From the IMG/VR virus record IMGVR_UViG_3300018079_000040, positions 1 through 21,283 of that record: a DNA stretch of 21,283 bases; one strand, given 5' to 3'. Shown here one piece after another: positions 1 to 6,227 of the stretch (positions within the stretch are counted from its first letter, which is position 1; each line of letters opens with the position of its first letter). The position numbers were made by a program, and so were the translations under genes. Under the pieces are notes generated by a model. The model made no database searches. It had not been told where the DNA came from and saw only the letters and a program-made list of their open reading frames with translations. This stretch comes from a virus.

Positions 1-127
1 ATATTATATGTATCTAGAGTTAGATATTACTTAGATAAACATAGATTATGGTTCTTACTTAGGTATTACTCTAGTTCTATGCATCACACCTCAAAGTAAT
101 CCCTAACAAAAATGTATTACATTGTAT

Positions 128-286
128 TACGTAGTATACCATAGCTAATGGGCGATACGTACATAAGCATGCGTAAGTATTTTACACTAGGGGCGAATGG
201 TTAATGGCAAATGGAGTACGTAGTATTCAGTAGTGTTATGTTGTACCTAATCATAATTACTTACGTACTTAGTCGCTACGTAGTAT
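128..286. repeat. three perfect copies of TACGTAGTAT
   Basis: The 10-mer TACGTAGTAT is present at 128-137, 217-226 and 277-286, all in the same orientation. Its palindromic core TACGTA also occurs alone at 156-161, 262-267 and 318-323. The spacing (89 and 60 bases between 10-mers) is irregular, and the copies sit in different flanking sequence. That looks more like dispersed protein-binding sites than a tandem array. Only occasional TACGTA words were noticed elsewhere in the 21 kb. Confidence 0.7.
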
Positions 287-331
287 GCACTAAGCAAAGG
301 AAGTAGGTAAGGGTAACTACGTAAGGCAAGG

Positions 332-346
332 CACACCCCCGGTGTG
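332..346 (+). promoter_or_regulatory. short GC-rich hairpin upstream of the first gene
   Basis: CACACC (332-337) and GGTGTG (341-346) can pair across a three-base CCC loop. No T-run follows it, so it is not a standard terminator. It may be an operator half-site pair or an mRNA leader hairpin. The function is inference only. Confidence 0.3.
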
Positions 347-409
347 GGCAAGCTGTGGTGGCATCACATTTACATGCAATAAAAACAAAAGAGATATTTA
401 GGACTGACC

Positions 410-616
410 ATGTGGACCTTGATTGTACTCGTTCTCACAACAACTATCACGACAGCCACAGTAGATAAGTATTCCACCCAGGAGTTATGTCTTATTTCCC
501 AACTTCGATGGGAAAAAGAATTCTTGGCCGCATATCCAGGTGACAACGATTATATATTTGCATGTCTACAGCCAAAACCAAATGACTTACCCGACTTACC
601 CAAAGCCCAAGAGTAA
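410..616 (+). CDS. small secreted or membrane-anchored protein, 68 aa, unknown function
   Basis: The protein starts with a hydrophobic stretch (residues 2-17, IVLVL followed by a Thr-rich segment) that reads as a signal peptide or a single N-terminal anchor. The rest is a soluble domain with two cysteines (C27 and C52) that could form a disulfide in the periplasm. Small exported two-Cys proteins of this layout are common in phage genomes and usually have no assigned role. An AGGA motif at 400-403, six bases before the ATG, supports this start. The gene opens the operon and is followed two bases later by a lectin-like gene. No family could be recognised. Confidence 0.65.
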   Translation: MWTLIVLVLTTTITTATVDKYSTQELCLISQLRWEKEFLAAYPGDNDYIFACLQPKPNDLPDLPKAQE

Positions 617-618
617 CT

Positions 619-1341
619 ATGCCTACATTTACGCCTCTAGCCACAAGCACATTTACTAGGCCAGATGAAAGCCCAATATTAGAAGTAAATAAGTGGACGG
701 AGTTGACGCCTCCTGGCGGGGTGATGCAAATTACATCAAACTCGGCCCGTCCATCATCTTTTGCTAGTGATGCCGGTGCCCTCTATACAACCCTTGGCCA
801 ATCTTCTAATCAATATGCGCGTGCAAACTTTACATGTACAGGCGGATCAGTTGCTGGAGTAGGACCTTGCTTATTGTTAAGAAATGCTGTGCAGACTGTC
901 AATACCTTGTATCGCTTTTCGATCAGTAAAAAGGCCACCGGCAACGCCACTATTGCACGATTTATTAATAACGCCTATACTGAATTAGTAACTTGGACTC
1001 AGCCTTTTACGGACGGTGATGAATTTACGTTTGCCGTTGAAGGCACAAGCCTCAATCAAATTATTTTATATGCATATGATTCTGTCTTGACAGAAATACG
1101 ACAGCATGTTGATTCAAACGTGATAGCTGGTCCAAATACAGGATACAGTGGAATAGGGTATTCATCCATTGTTACTGCTTGCACTCTTGATAATTTTGAA
1201 TGCGGCTTTTTTTCAGCTAGTGTACCACCAGACTTTAAGCCACTAGGCATTCTTGATTCAAGTGCATTTCCTGATTTACTCGATAAACGTGTTACGAACA
1301 TACTAGTACCCAAATTTATAAAATTACGGAGGGTTAAATGA
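619..1341 (+). CDS. jelly-roll (concanavalin A-like) lectin-type virion protein with a capsid-like C-terminal motif
   Basis: This 240-aa protein resembles phage LamG/ConA-like proteins. It has an F-x-R-P-D-E-x-P opening (about residues 12-19), alternating beta strands, and a repeated pattern of exposed Thr/Ser/Gly with buried aromatics. By family analogy it should bind sugars or a cell surface as a fibre or decoration part. Residues 213-229 read DSSAFPDLLDKRVTNIL. That closely matches residues 6-22 of the major capsid protein encoded at 11391 (DSGAFGDLLDKRVTKLF), with 12 of the first 14 positions identical. The end of the protein is basic (KLRRVK). The binding site is weak (AAGAG at 609-613). 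The stop codon overlaps the next start as ATGA. The lectin call is from fold pattern, not a motif. Confidence 0.65.
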   Translation: MPTFTPLATSTFTRPDESPILEVNKWTELTPPGGVMQITSNSARPSSFASDAGALYTTLGQSSNQYARANFTCTGGSVAGVGPCLLLRNAVQTVNTLYRFSISKKATGNATIARFINNAYTELVTWTQPFTDGDEFTFAVEGTSLNQIILYAYDSVLTEIRQHVDSNVIAGPNTGYSGIGYSSIVTACTLDNFECGFFSASVPPDFKPLGILDSSAFPDLLDKRVTNILVPKFIKLRRVK

Positions 1342-1697
1342 AAGTATCAATCGCCAGTCTTGTAGGATTATTCGTAGTGGCACTCTTTGCCAGCCCCGTG
1401 CTGGCTGCAACGTTGACATGGGATCGTAACTCAGAGATTGACATGAAGGATTATGCAGTCTATGCATGCTTTACTGCAAACTGTATCGTAACGAAAACCC
1501 CTACGATGTTACAGCCCGGATTTACTCTGCAACCCACGGTTGGGGTGTTACCAACCCATACCCTTGATATTGTCGGAAAAGAAGGTAGCGTAGCTGTCAC
1601 GGCGCGTGACCAGGTTTTGAATGAATCAAGCCTTAGTGTGCAAGTCCCTTTCGATGCAAAGGCCCCCGTCAGTCCAGGAAGCCCACGATTCCAATAG
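1338..1697 (+). CDS. secreted fibronectin type III-like protein
   Basis: The protein is 119 aa. Residues 1-23 form a classical signal peptide: charged start, hydrophobic core and an ASPVLA cleavage box. The mature part begins ATLTWDRNSEIDMKDYAVYA, the usual first strands of an FnIII domain. It later has VTARDQVLNESSLSVQV (about residues 87-103), the usual last strands. Two cysteines (C44 and C49) sit close together. FnIII domains act as adhesion or spacer modules. An exported free-standing domain in a phage could act in the envelope of the infected cell or at release. GGAGGG at 1328-1333 gives a strong ribosome binding site inside the preceding gene, and the ATGA overlap suggests translational coupling. 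Confidence 0.65.
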   Translation: MKVSIASLVGLFVVALFASPVLAATLTWDRNSEIDMKDYAVYACFTANCIVTKTPTMLQPGFTLQPTVGVLPTHTLDIVGKEGSVAVTARDQVLNESSLSVQVPFDAKAPVSPGSPRFQ

Positions 1698-1729
1698 ACT
1701 GTAATAAACTTAGGTTAAGTTGAGGTACA

Positions 1730-1966
1730 ATGGTTAACATGGCTGTGCGAGTAATCATAGTTATGTTAATGACGAGCTTGACTGGGTGTATCACTCTCAA
1801 AGTCTGTGCTGATTGTGGTAAGACTGGTGAGCCCGTGGTGGACGTTACAGAAATTGAAGTCACGCCAGTTTATACCATTTGTATTCCAGCACGAGGTGAC
1901 GAACAAGATTTTGAGGATATTTGGATTTACCACTCCTATGACAGCATGAAGAGTGCCTGTATATGA
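1730..1966 (+). CDS. small lipoprotein, unknown function
   Basis: A 78-aa protein whose N-terminus has a short hydrophobic stretch ending in the lipobox LTGC (residues 17-20), so C20 should be lipidated and the protein anchored in a membrane facing the periplasm. The mature part is short (58 aa), has four further cysteines and is acidic near the end. It has no C-terminal membrane segment, so it is not a unimolecular spanin. An outer-membrane spanin partner is possible, but no inner-membrane spanin gene was seen. GAGG at 1722-1725 precedes the ATG by four bases; an in-frame ATG at 1739 is a possible alternative. The TGA at 1964-1966 is in the same frame as the next gene. Confidence 0.6.
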   Translation: MVNMAVRVIIVMLMTSLTGCITLKVCADCGKTGEPVVDVTEIEVTPVYTICIPARGDEQDFEDIWIYHSYDSMKSACI

Positions 1967-1975
1967 GTTGACTAT

Positions 1976-2911
1976 ATGCACGAACAATCTGAAACAATCA
2001 AGCGCAACGGTAAGTGGATCAATGTATACGGGCGCGCCTTACCCAAAGCAGGACAACAACTGCCAGGTAGTCAAACATATGCTAGCTTGGAAGAGGCCGA
2101 GGCTGCTGCCAAGGCACGGTCGAAGTCATTTGACTTTCATGTACAAAAGTTCAAAGGCAATCCCCGCACAGAAGGATTACAGATCGACATTAATCGTTTA
2201 AAAGCAGAAATACGTAAGGCCCAAAAGAAAACAGCGATTGTAAGTGGGGAGGCTGATCCATATATCCAGGCTCTACCGACTGGTAAAATCACAACACGTA
2301 CTGTTGGAAAATATTTTGCAAGACCGATTGGTCAAGAGGGTCAAGAGGGTAACATGATAGAGCAACTTCCAGTTCTTATGGATGTTTTCAAAAAGCACAT
2401 GCAACAGTTGCCTCTTCAGAACGACGTTGATATGAACGAGCATCATAAAAAGCTGTTATCGACTGGGCCGTTTCTTGAGGCCCATACACGTCAAGCCATA
2501 TGGGGTGCAGAAGCCGCCAAACGTCTAATGCCGTTTGAGCATGATAATCCTGAGCCTATTCAACCCGCCAGTCCTGTATTGATGACACAACTTGATACAA
2601 CCACGAGGCAGAATATAAAAGAAGGCGCGTCAACAGGTAATGTTGGTCAAGATGCACAATTGAAAGCCCTTCTTCCTGATGCTATGAGTCAATTACCTCC
2701 TGTGGCTAGCGGGAGCAACCGCGACATAGAGAACCTAAAAAAAGCGGGGGCAAGTGATCCTCTTTATTCACAGGATGAGATTAAGCGGCGTTTAGGACCA
2801 GCCAGATCTAGATCAAAGGCTCCAATAGATCCAAATGAAGGTATGGACCCTGAATTGCGAAAGGCTGTCGAGGCTGAAGATATGCGGTTGAAGAAATTGA
2901 AGATAAGATAA
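1976..2911 (+). CDS. hydrophilic 311-aa protein, unknown function
   Basis: No family was recognised. The protein is hydrophilic and has no membrane segment. Its N-terminus reads KRNGKWINVYGRALPKAG (about residues 9-26), followed by an Ala/Glu/Lys-rich helical stretch (about 38-85), a short GQEGQEG repeat (about 119-125, from a tandem 9-base repeat near 2330-2347) and a charged helical C-terminus. It could be a virion-internal or tail-associated protein, but nothing proves this. The start is unusual: the only upstream purines are in the weak word TGAG, and the first codon after the preceding in-frame TGA that can start is this ATG, three codons later. It stops inside the TAATCT of the next gene's leader. 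Confidence 0.7.
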   Translation: MHEQSETIKRNGKWINVYGRALPKAGQQLPGSQTYASLEEAEAAAKARSKSFDFHVQKFKGNPRTEGLQIDINRLKAEIRKAQKKTAIVSGEADPYIQALPTGKITTRTVGKYFARPIGQEGQEGNMIEQLPVLMDVFKKHMQQLPLQNDVDMNEHHKKLLSTGPFLEAHTRQAIWGAEAAKRLMPFEHDNPEPIQPASPVLMTQLDTTTRQNIKEGASTGNVGQDAQLKALLPDAMSQLPPVASGSNRDIENLKKAGASDPLYSQDEIKRRLGPARSRSKAPIDPNEGMDPELRKAVEAEDMRLKKLKIR

Positions 2912-2926
2912 TCTGGAGGGATTATG
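2909..2926 (+). promoter_or_regulatory. translation start cassette, copy 1 of an 18-base repeat
   Basis: TAATCTGGAGGGATTATG holds the stop codon of the preceding gene (TAA), a strong ribosome binding site (GGAGGG) and the ATG of the 59-aa zinc-ribbon gene. The same 18 bases occur at 3595-3612. This strong site is what makes the short gene credible. Confidence 0.7.
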
Positions 2927-3103
2927 CCTAGGTATGATTTTAAGTGTCGTGAATGTAACCAAATATTTGAAGCACTTGTTCCGCATACACTCTCTGTACT
3001 TCCGTGTATATGCTGCAACAATAATAATCCGTTGATTACATCACTAGGTCAAGCGTTGGCTGATCGTCTGTTATGTTTTCCATCACGTATTCACATTCAT
3101 TAG
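2924..3103 (+). CDS. 59-aa FmdB-like zinc-ribbon protein
   Basis: The translated product starts MPRYDFKCRECNQIFEALV. This is the layout of FmdB-type small zinc-ribbon proteins (MPxYxxxCxxCxxxFE). Cysteines C8 and C11 form the first knuckle and C28, C30 and C31 (CICC) the second, so a single zinc site is likely. Such proteins bind metal and may bind nucleic acid or protein partners; their exact role is usually unknown. A strong GGAGGG site lies five bases before the ATG. It sits between the 311-aa unknown and a tiny membrane peptide. The C-terminus (FPSRIHIH) is basic. The gene is shorter than 60 codons and easily missed. Confidence 0.7.
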   Translation: MPRYDFKCRECNQIFEALVPHTLSVLPCICCNNNNPLITSLGQALADRLLCFPSRIHIH

Positions 3104-3111
3104 AGGTCTTT

Positions 3112-3186
3112 ATGATGACCGGCCTTGTAGTCGTAATTATTTTTGTTTGTCTTGTTAATTTGATATATGCAATGGAGAATCCATGA
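3112..3186 (+). CDS. 24-aa single-pass membrane peptide upstream of the holin
   Basis: The frame reads MMTGLVVVIIFVCLVNLIYA followed by MENP and stop. About 16 consecutive residues are hydrophobic, enough for one membrane helix, with a short polar tail. GAGG at 3103-3106 lies before the double ATG, and the stop TGA overlaps the holin ATG as ATGA (3183-3186), a typical translational coupling arrangement. The peptide could be a holin regulator (antiholin-like) or an accessory lysis peptide, or it may only serve to couple translation of the holin. The reading as a real gene rests on its hydrophobicity, binding site and overlap. Confidence 0.5.
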   Translation: MMTGLVVVIIFVCLVNLIYAMENP

Positions 3187-3593
3187 GTTTTATCTCAGAT
3201 ATTTTTGCAGGTGGTGCTGAAGGTGTTTTGAAAGGTGTTAAGGATGTTGTCTCAACATTCAAAGCAGATCCGTTAGAGCTTGCGAAGATTGAACATGCTA
3301 TTACTAAAGCGCAGATGGATCTTCAGCTAGGTTTATCTCAGGCTCAAACAAAGATTAATGAAATTGAGGCTGGTAGTGCTGACCGCTTTGTGTCGCGTTG
3401 GCGTCCTGCCTGTGGTTGGATCGGCGTAATAGGCTTGGGGTATGCCACTGTTTTTCATCCTGTTGCATCGTGGGCTTCAATAAATTTTGGTTTAATGCCT
3501 CCTCCGCAACTTGATACGATTATTCTTATGGAGTTGGTGACAGGGTTACTTGGGCTGGCTGGTATGCGAACGTATGAAAAGATGTTAAAGTAA
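3183..3593 (+). CDS. holin, GTA-type three-helix family
   Basis: This 136-aa protein matches the pattern of the phage and gene-transfer-agent holins often named holin of 3TMs. It has an amphipathic, charged N-terminal half (residues 1-66), then DRFVSRWRPACGWIGVIGLG (68-87) leading into a membrane segment (about 77-100), a short PPPQLD loop and a second segment (about 111-129), ending in a short basic tail. Holins make holes in the inner membrane at a set time so that endolysin can reach the wall. The start overlaps the stop of the 24-aa membrane peptide, and GGAG at 3174-3177 supplies the ribosome site. No endolysin gene is visible in the window, so the lysis genes are not all together. Confidence 0.75.
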   Translation: MSFISDIFAGGAEGVLKGVKDVVSTFKADPLELAKIEHAITKAQMDLQLGLSQAQTKINEIEAGSADRFVSRWRPACGWIGVIGLGYATVFHPVASWASINFGLMPPPQLDTIILMELVTGLLGLAGMRTYEKMLK

Positions 3594-3594
3594 T

Positions 3595-3612
3595 TAATCT
3601 GGAGGGATTATG
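3595..3612 (+). promoter_or_regulatory. translation start cassette, copy 2 of an 18-base repeat
   Basis: TAATCTGGAGGGATTATG again, identical to 2909-2926, here starting the 110-aa gene at 3610. The two genes share nothing else obvious, so the repeat is confined to the initiation signal. Confidence 0.7.
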
Positions 3613-3942
3613 CTTACTATAGGCGACAAGGTTTTTGTAGAAGATTCAGGCCAAGTCGATATTGGGTTTTTGTCATGGGCCTATATAAAGGATCATCGAG
3701 AAGCAACGATCAAACAAAAAATGGAGTTTGCTGCACTTGGAGTTGATCTAAAAGACTATGTTCCGACTGACGTTGATTACATCTACGCCTTAGAATGGTC
3801 AGAGCGTTTCTCAGGTGGGCATACGTGCCAAAATAATTGTGCAGCTGAACAAGGGCAATTTGTGGCTGCCAAACATTTGTCATTAAATTTTGAAGCGAGT
3901 CGTGAGGTACAAACAGTACCAAATCTCGGTCTGACAATCTAA
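3610..3942 (+). CDS. hypothetical protein, 110 aa
   Basis: The function is not recognised. The protein is soluble and mixed alpha/beta in appearance, with VEDSGQVDIGFLSWAYIKDH near the N-terminus and a cysteine pair at C73 and C77 (HTCQNNCAAE) in the second half. A single CxxxC pair is not enough for a zinc finger by itself. It lies between the holin and the gene in the small-terminase position, so it may belong to either the lysis or the packaging group. GGAGGG at 3601-3606 gives a strong start. Length, binding site and continuous packing with its neighbours support it as a real gene. Confidence 0.65.
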   Translation: MLTIGDKVFVEDSGQVDIGFLSWAYIKDHREATIKQKMEFAALGVDLKDYVPTDVDYIYALEWSERFSGGHTCQNNCAAEQGQFVAAKHLSLNFEASREVQTVPNLGLTI

Positions 3943-3950
3943 GGAAGTCT

Positions 3951-4529
3951 ATGAAACACAGGTCAACCAAATTAAAACAAGTTGCTAAGTCTACTACGGT
4001 AGAACCTGTTATGCCGGTGGGCCAAACCCCTCCATTGGCCCCATCGGTGTTAAAACGAGGCCCAGGACGCCCACGTAAAGTGAATCCGTTTGAAAAGACT
4101 GTGCCTGCAACTGTTGCTAATGACCCCAAACTGCTGACGACCTTTCGACGTGCCTTGGCAGATGCTGAACAAGCGTTTATGACACCGGCTGATTTCGACG
4201 GTGGAGGAACAGCAGAGGGTGCTCCAACGGTTACAAAAGAGAGTCTACAACGAAGAGTGACACGTCGCCTGAATGTACTTGACCGCTATTTGACTGATGA
4301 AAAGCTGATTGAATTGTTGGCTTTCTCTAATTTGAAAGAGGTTGGTATTTACGAAGGTATCATGCTGGACAAATCTTTGGTGCTTCAGGGTCAACCTAAT
4401 GTAATTATTGGGAGCGAAGATAGGGCTCGGATGGACAACGTAATGCCCAAACTGTTGACTGAAATGAAGCGTAGAGGCTTGATTACTACTGTCAGTGAAC
4501 GAAAGATAGAGTTTGCTACGGGGTCATAA
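3951..4529 (+). CDS. putative terminase small subunit with AT-hook
   Basis: The 192-aa protein lies directly upstream of the large terminase, the normal place for the DNA-recognition subunit. Residues 36-43 read RGPGRPRK, an AT-hook, which binds the minor groove of AT-rich DNA, within a basic disordered N-terminus. The rest is helical, ending in LKEVGIYEGIMLDKSLVLQG and then DRARMDNVMPKLLTEMKRRGL (158-178). This helical pattern is seen in proteins preceding terL in short-tailed phages. Expected role: bind the packaging start site and deliver DNA to the ATPase. No classical helix-turn-helix was identified, so the call rests on position plus the AT-hook. AAGGAAG precedes the ATG. Confidence 0.5.
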   Translation: MKHRSTKLKQVAKSTTVEPVMPVGQTPPLAPSVLKRGPGRPRKVNPFEKTVPATVANDPKLLTTFRRALADAEQAFMTPADFDGGGTAEGAPTVTKESLQRRVTRRLNVLDRYLTDEKLIELLAFSNLKEVGIYEGIMLDKSLVLQGQPNVIIGSEDRARMDNVMPKLLTEMKRRGLITTVSERKIEFATGS

Positions 4530-4538
4530 GGGGGGAGC

Positions 4539-6227
4539 GTGGGACAGATTATAGATCCAAGCACCGATCTGTCTAGCCTGACAGATGAACAGCTGTTTGA
4601 AGCCACCGATAGTATACTTCAATTGCAAGAAACAGACTTACAAGAGTTTGCCTTGCATTATTATGTACCAGCCAACGCTGAGGTTGCAAAGTTACACGAT
4701 TTGACATGTGGCACAATTGGGATTTTTGGTGGTAACGGATCAGGGAAGACGGAACATGCCTTGGTTGAAGGTATCATACGTTCGACTGGTCGTATTCCTG
4801 AAAGTCTACGTTATACGTACCCGCGACAGAAGCTACGTGGTCCAATTCATATGAGGGTGGTCTGTGAATCGATAACAGCTATCCTAGAACCGATCATTTT
4901 ACCAAAGCTCCAATATTGGAGTTGGTCTGGGTTAAATCCGCAGGGCGGTATAAAAGGCCACTGGGGATGGATCCCACGTCATTGTTTAGTCGGTGGGGAT
5001 TGGAAAAAGAGTTATAACACTAGGACACGAATGTTGAATGTCAGGTATCTTAACCCTGATACAGACAAGTTTGAAGGTTATTCAACTATTCAGTTCATGA
5101 GTTACGATCAAGACCCAGAGAATTTCGCCTCCGGCGATGTTCATTATTGCTTACACGATGAACCTCCTCCGTTTCCAATCTGGCGTGAAAACCGTGCTCG
5201 TGTTATGAGAGGTGGCTCAGGATCTACGATGGTCGTGTCCATGACATGGCCTGATAATCCTGCTAGTCCTGTTGATTGGATCTTCGATGAGATCTATGAC
5301 AAGGGGATGCCTGGAACGTTGAAGCACGATGATATTGAAGTTATCAATATCTTCACAACGATGAATCCGCACTTGGATCAAACTAAGGTTGCGGAGAGTG
5401 CTTCACTCATGACAAAGACCGAAAAGAGTACTCGTATCTATGGTCTACCTATTCGATTTAGTAACCGGATTCATCCTGACTTCACCAATCAAGACAAATG
5501 GTGGTGTTACGAATGCGGGAACATAACCCTGGTAGATTCAGATGATAAATGCTCTGACTGTAAGTCACATGAGGTTGGTATATATAATAATGTTGAAATT
5601 TGTATTCCTAATACACACTATCCGTGCATTTGCTTGCTCGACCCTCATCCGCGTAAGCCTCACTTCCTTTTATGGGTACAAGTTACTCCGAACGAAGATT
5701 ATGAAGTAATTGCTAGCCTTCAAGTTGAAGGCGGGGCTGAATCTGTACGTGATGAAGTAAAACTTATTGAAGAACAATTACAGCACAAATATATTACTCG
5801 TATTATGGACCCAAACATGGGGGCACAACCGAGTGGTGCGAAACGCGACCTTACATGGCAAATGGAATTTGACAATGTTGGATTACATTTTGATTTAGGT
5901 GACGATAGTAGTGTAGGGCGTGCAAGACTAAACGATTTTATTCGGCCTGATCGTAATTTTAGACGCACGCGCTTGAGAGTCGATCCCTCATGTGACGATG
6001 TTATTTTTCAGATGATGCGCTATGTGTGGGCCGATCATAAAAACGCTGAGAATAAGGATATTTCACAAGTGCCTTTACAGAAGCACGACGACTTCCCTAC
6101 ATTGTTAAAGTATCTCATGAACTATCTACCAGCAGGAGTATTTTCTACTCCTACTATTTATAAGCGTGAGCGTAGTACTTCAGATTACAAAATTAAGGAT
6201 ACAAGGGTGAACTATGGCAGAGGGTGA
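4539..6227 (+). CDS. terL: terminase large subunit (DNA packaging ATPase and nuclease)
   Basis: The 562-aa motor protein pumps DNA into the empty head and cuts it. Walker A is GGNGSGKT (residues 64-71), preceded by GTIGIF. Walker B is the strand VHYCLHDEPP with HDE at 206-208. The C-terminal RNase H-like nuclease has candidate acidic residues at D368 (LLDPHP), D424 (RIMDPN) and D517/D518 (KHDDFPTLLKYL). Between ATPase and nuclease, C323-x2-C326 and C338-x2-C341 form a zinc-ribbon-like insertion, which is unusual. The start is GTG with a strong AAGGGGGGAG site; the next in-frame ATG candidates lie beyond Walker A. The end overlaps the portal gene by 14 bases. Confidence 0.93.
   Translation: MGQIIDPSTDLSSLTDEQLFEATDSILQLQETDLQEFALHYYVPANAEVAKLHDLTCGTIGIFGGNGSGKTEHALVEGIIRSTGRIPESLRYTYPRQKLRGPIHMRVVCESITAILEPIILPKLQYWSWSGLNPQGGIKGHWGWIPRHCLVGGDWKKSYNTRTRMLNVRYLNPDTDKFEGYSTIQFMSYDQDPENFASGDVHYCLHDEPPPFPIWRENRARVMRGGSGSTMVVSMTWPDNPASPVDWIFDEIYDKGMPGTLKHDDIEVINIFTTMNPHLDQTKVAESASLMTKTEKSTRIYGLPIRFSNRIHPDFTNQDKWWCYECGNITLVDSDDKCSDCKSHEVGIYNNVEICIPNTHYPCICLLDPHPRKPHFLLWVQVTPNEDYEVIASLQVEGGAESVRDEVKLIEEQLQHKYITRIMDPNMGAQPSGAKRDLTWQMEFDNVGLHFDLGDDSSVGRARLNDFIRPDRNFRRTRLRVDPSCDDVIFQMMRYVWADHKNAENKDISQVPLQKHDDFPTLLKYLMNYLPAGVFSTPTIYKRERSTSDYKIKDTRVNYGRG

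Larger units (their letters stand above)
1..409. other. non-coding, AT-rich repeat region at the left edge
   Basis: No open frame with a start and ribosome binding site is visible here on either strand. The stretch is rich in short related words: TACGTA occurs six times between 128 and 323, three of them inside a perfect 10-mer, TACTTAG occurs three times (28, 56, 266) and TATTAC four times (25, 64, 115, 125). It ends with a short GC-rich inverted repeat at 332-346 and an A-rich tract just before the first gene. This is the only gap of more than 300 bases in the window. It could be an origin, a promoter/operator region or a packaging-related site. No convincing -35/-10 pair is seen, so the role is open. 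Confidence 0.75.

Noticed and set aside
1-409. CRISPR array in the repeat-rich left region
   Set aside because: The repeated words are only 6-10 bases long and irregularly spaced, without uniform repeats or spacers.
1953-2201. 82-aa plus-strand frame
   Set aside because: It overlaps the longer 311-aa frame, begins inside the lipoprotein gene and has no recognisable features.
3710-4129. 139-aa open frame on the minus strand
   Set aside because: It spans the end of one gene and the start of the next on the plus strand, with no recognisable domain and no ribosome site.
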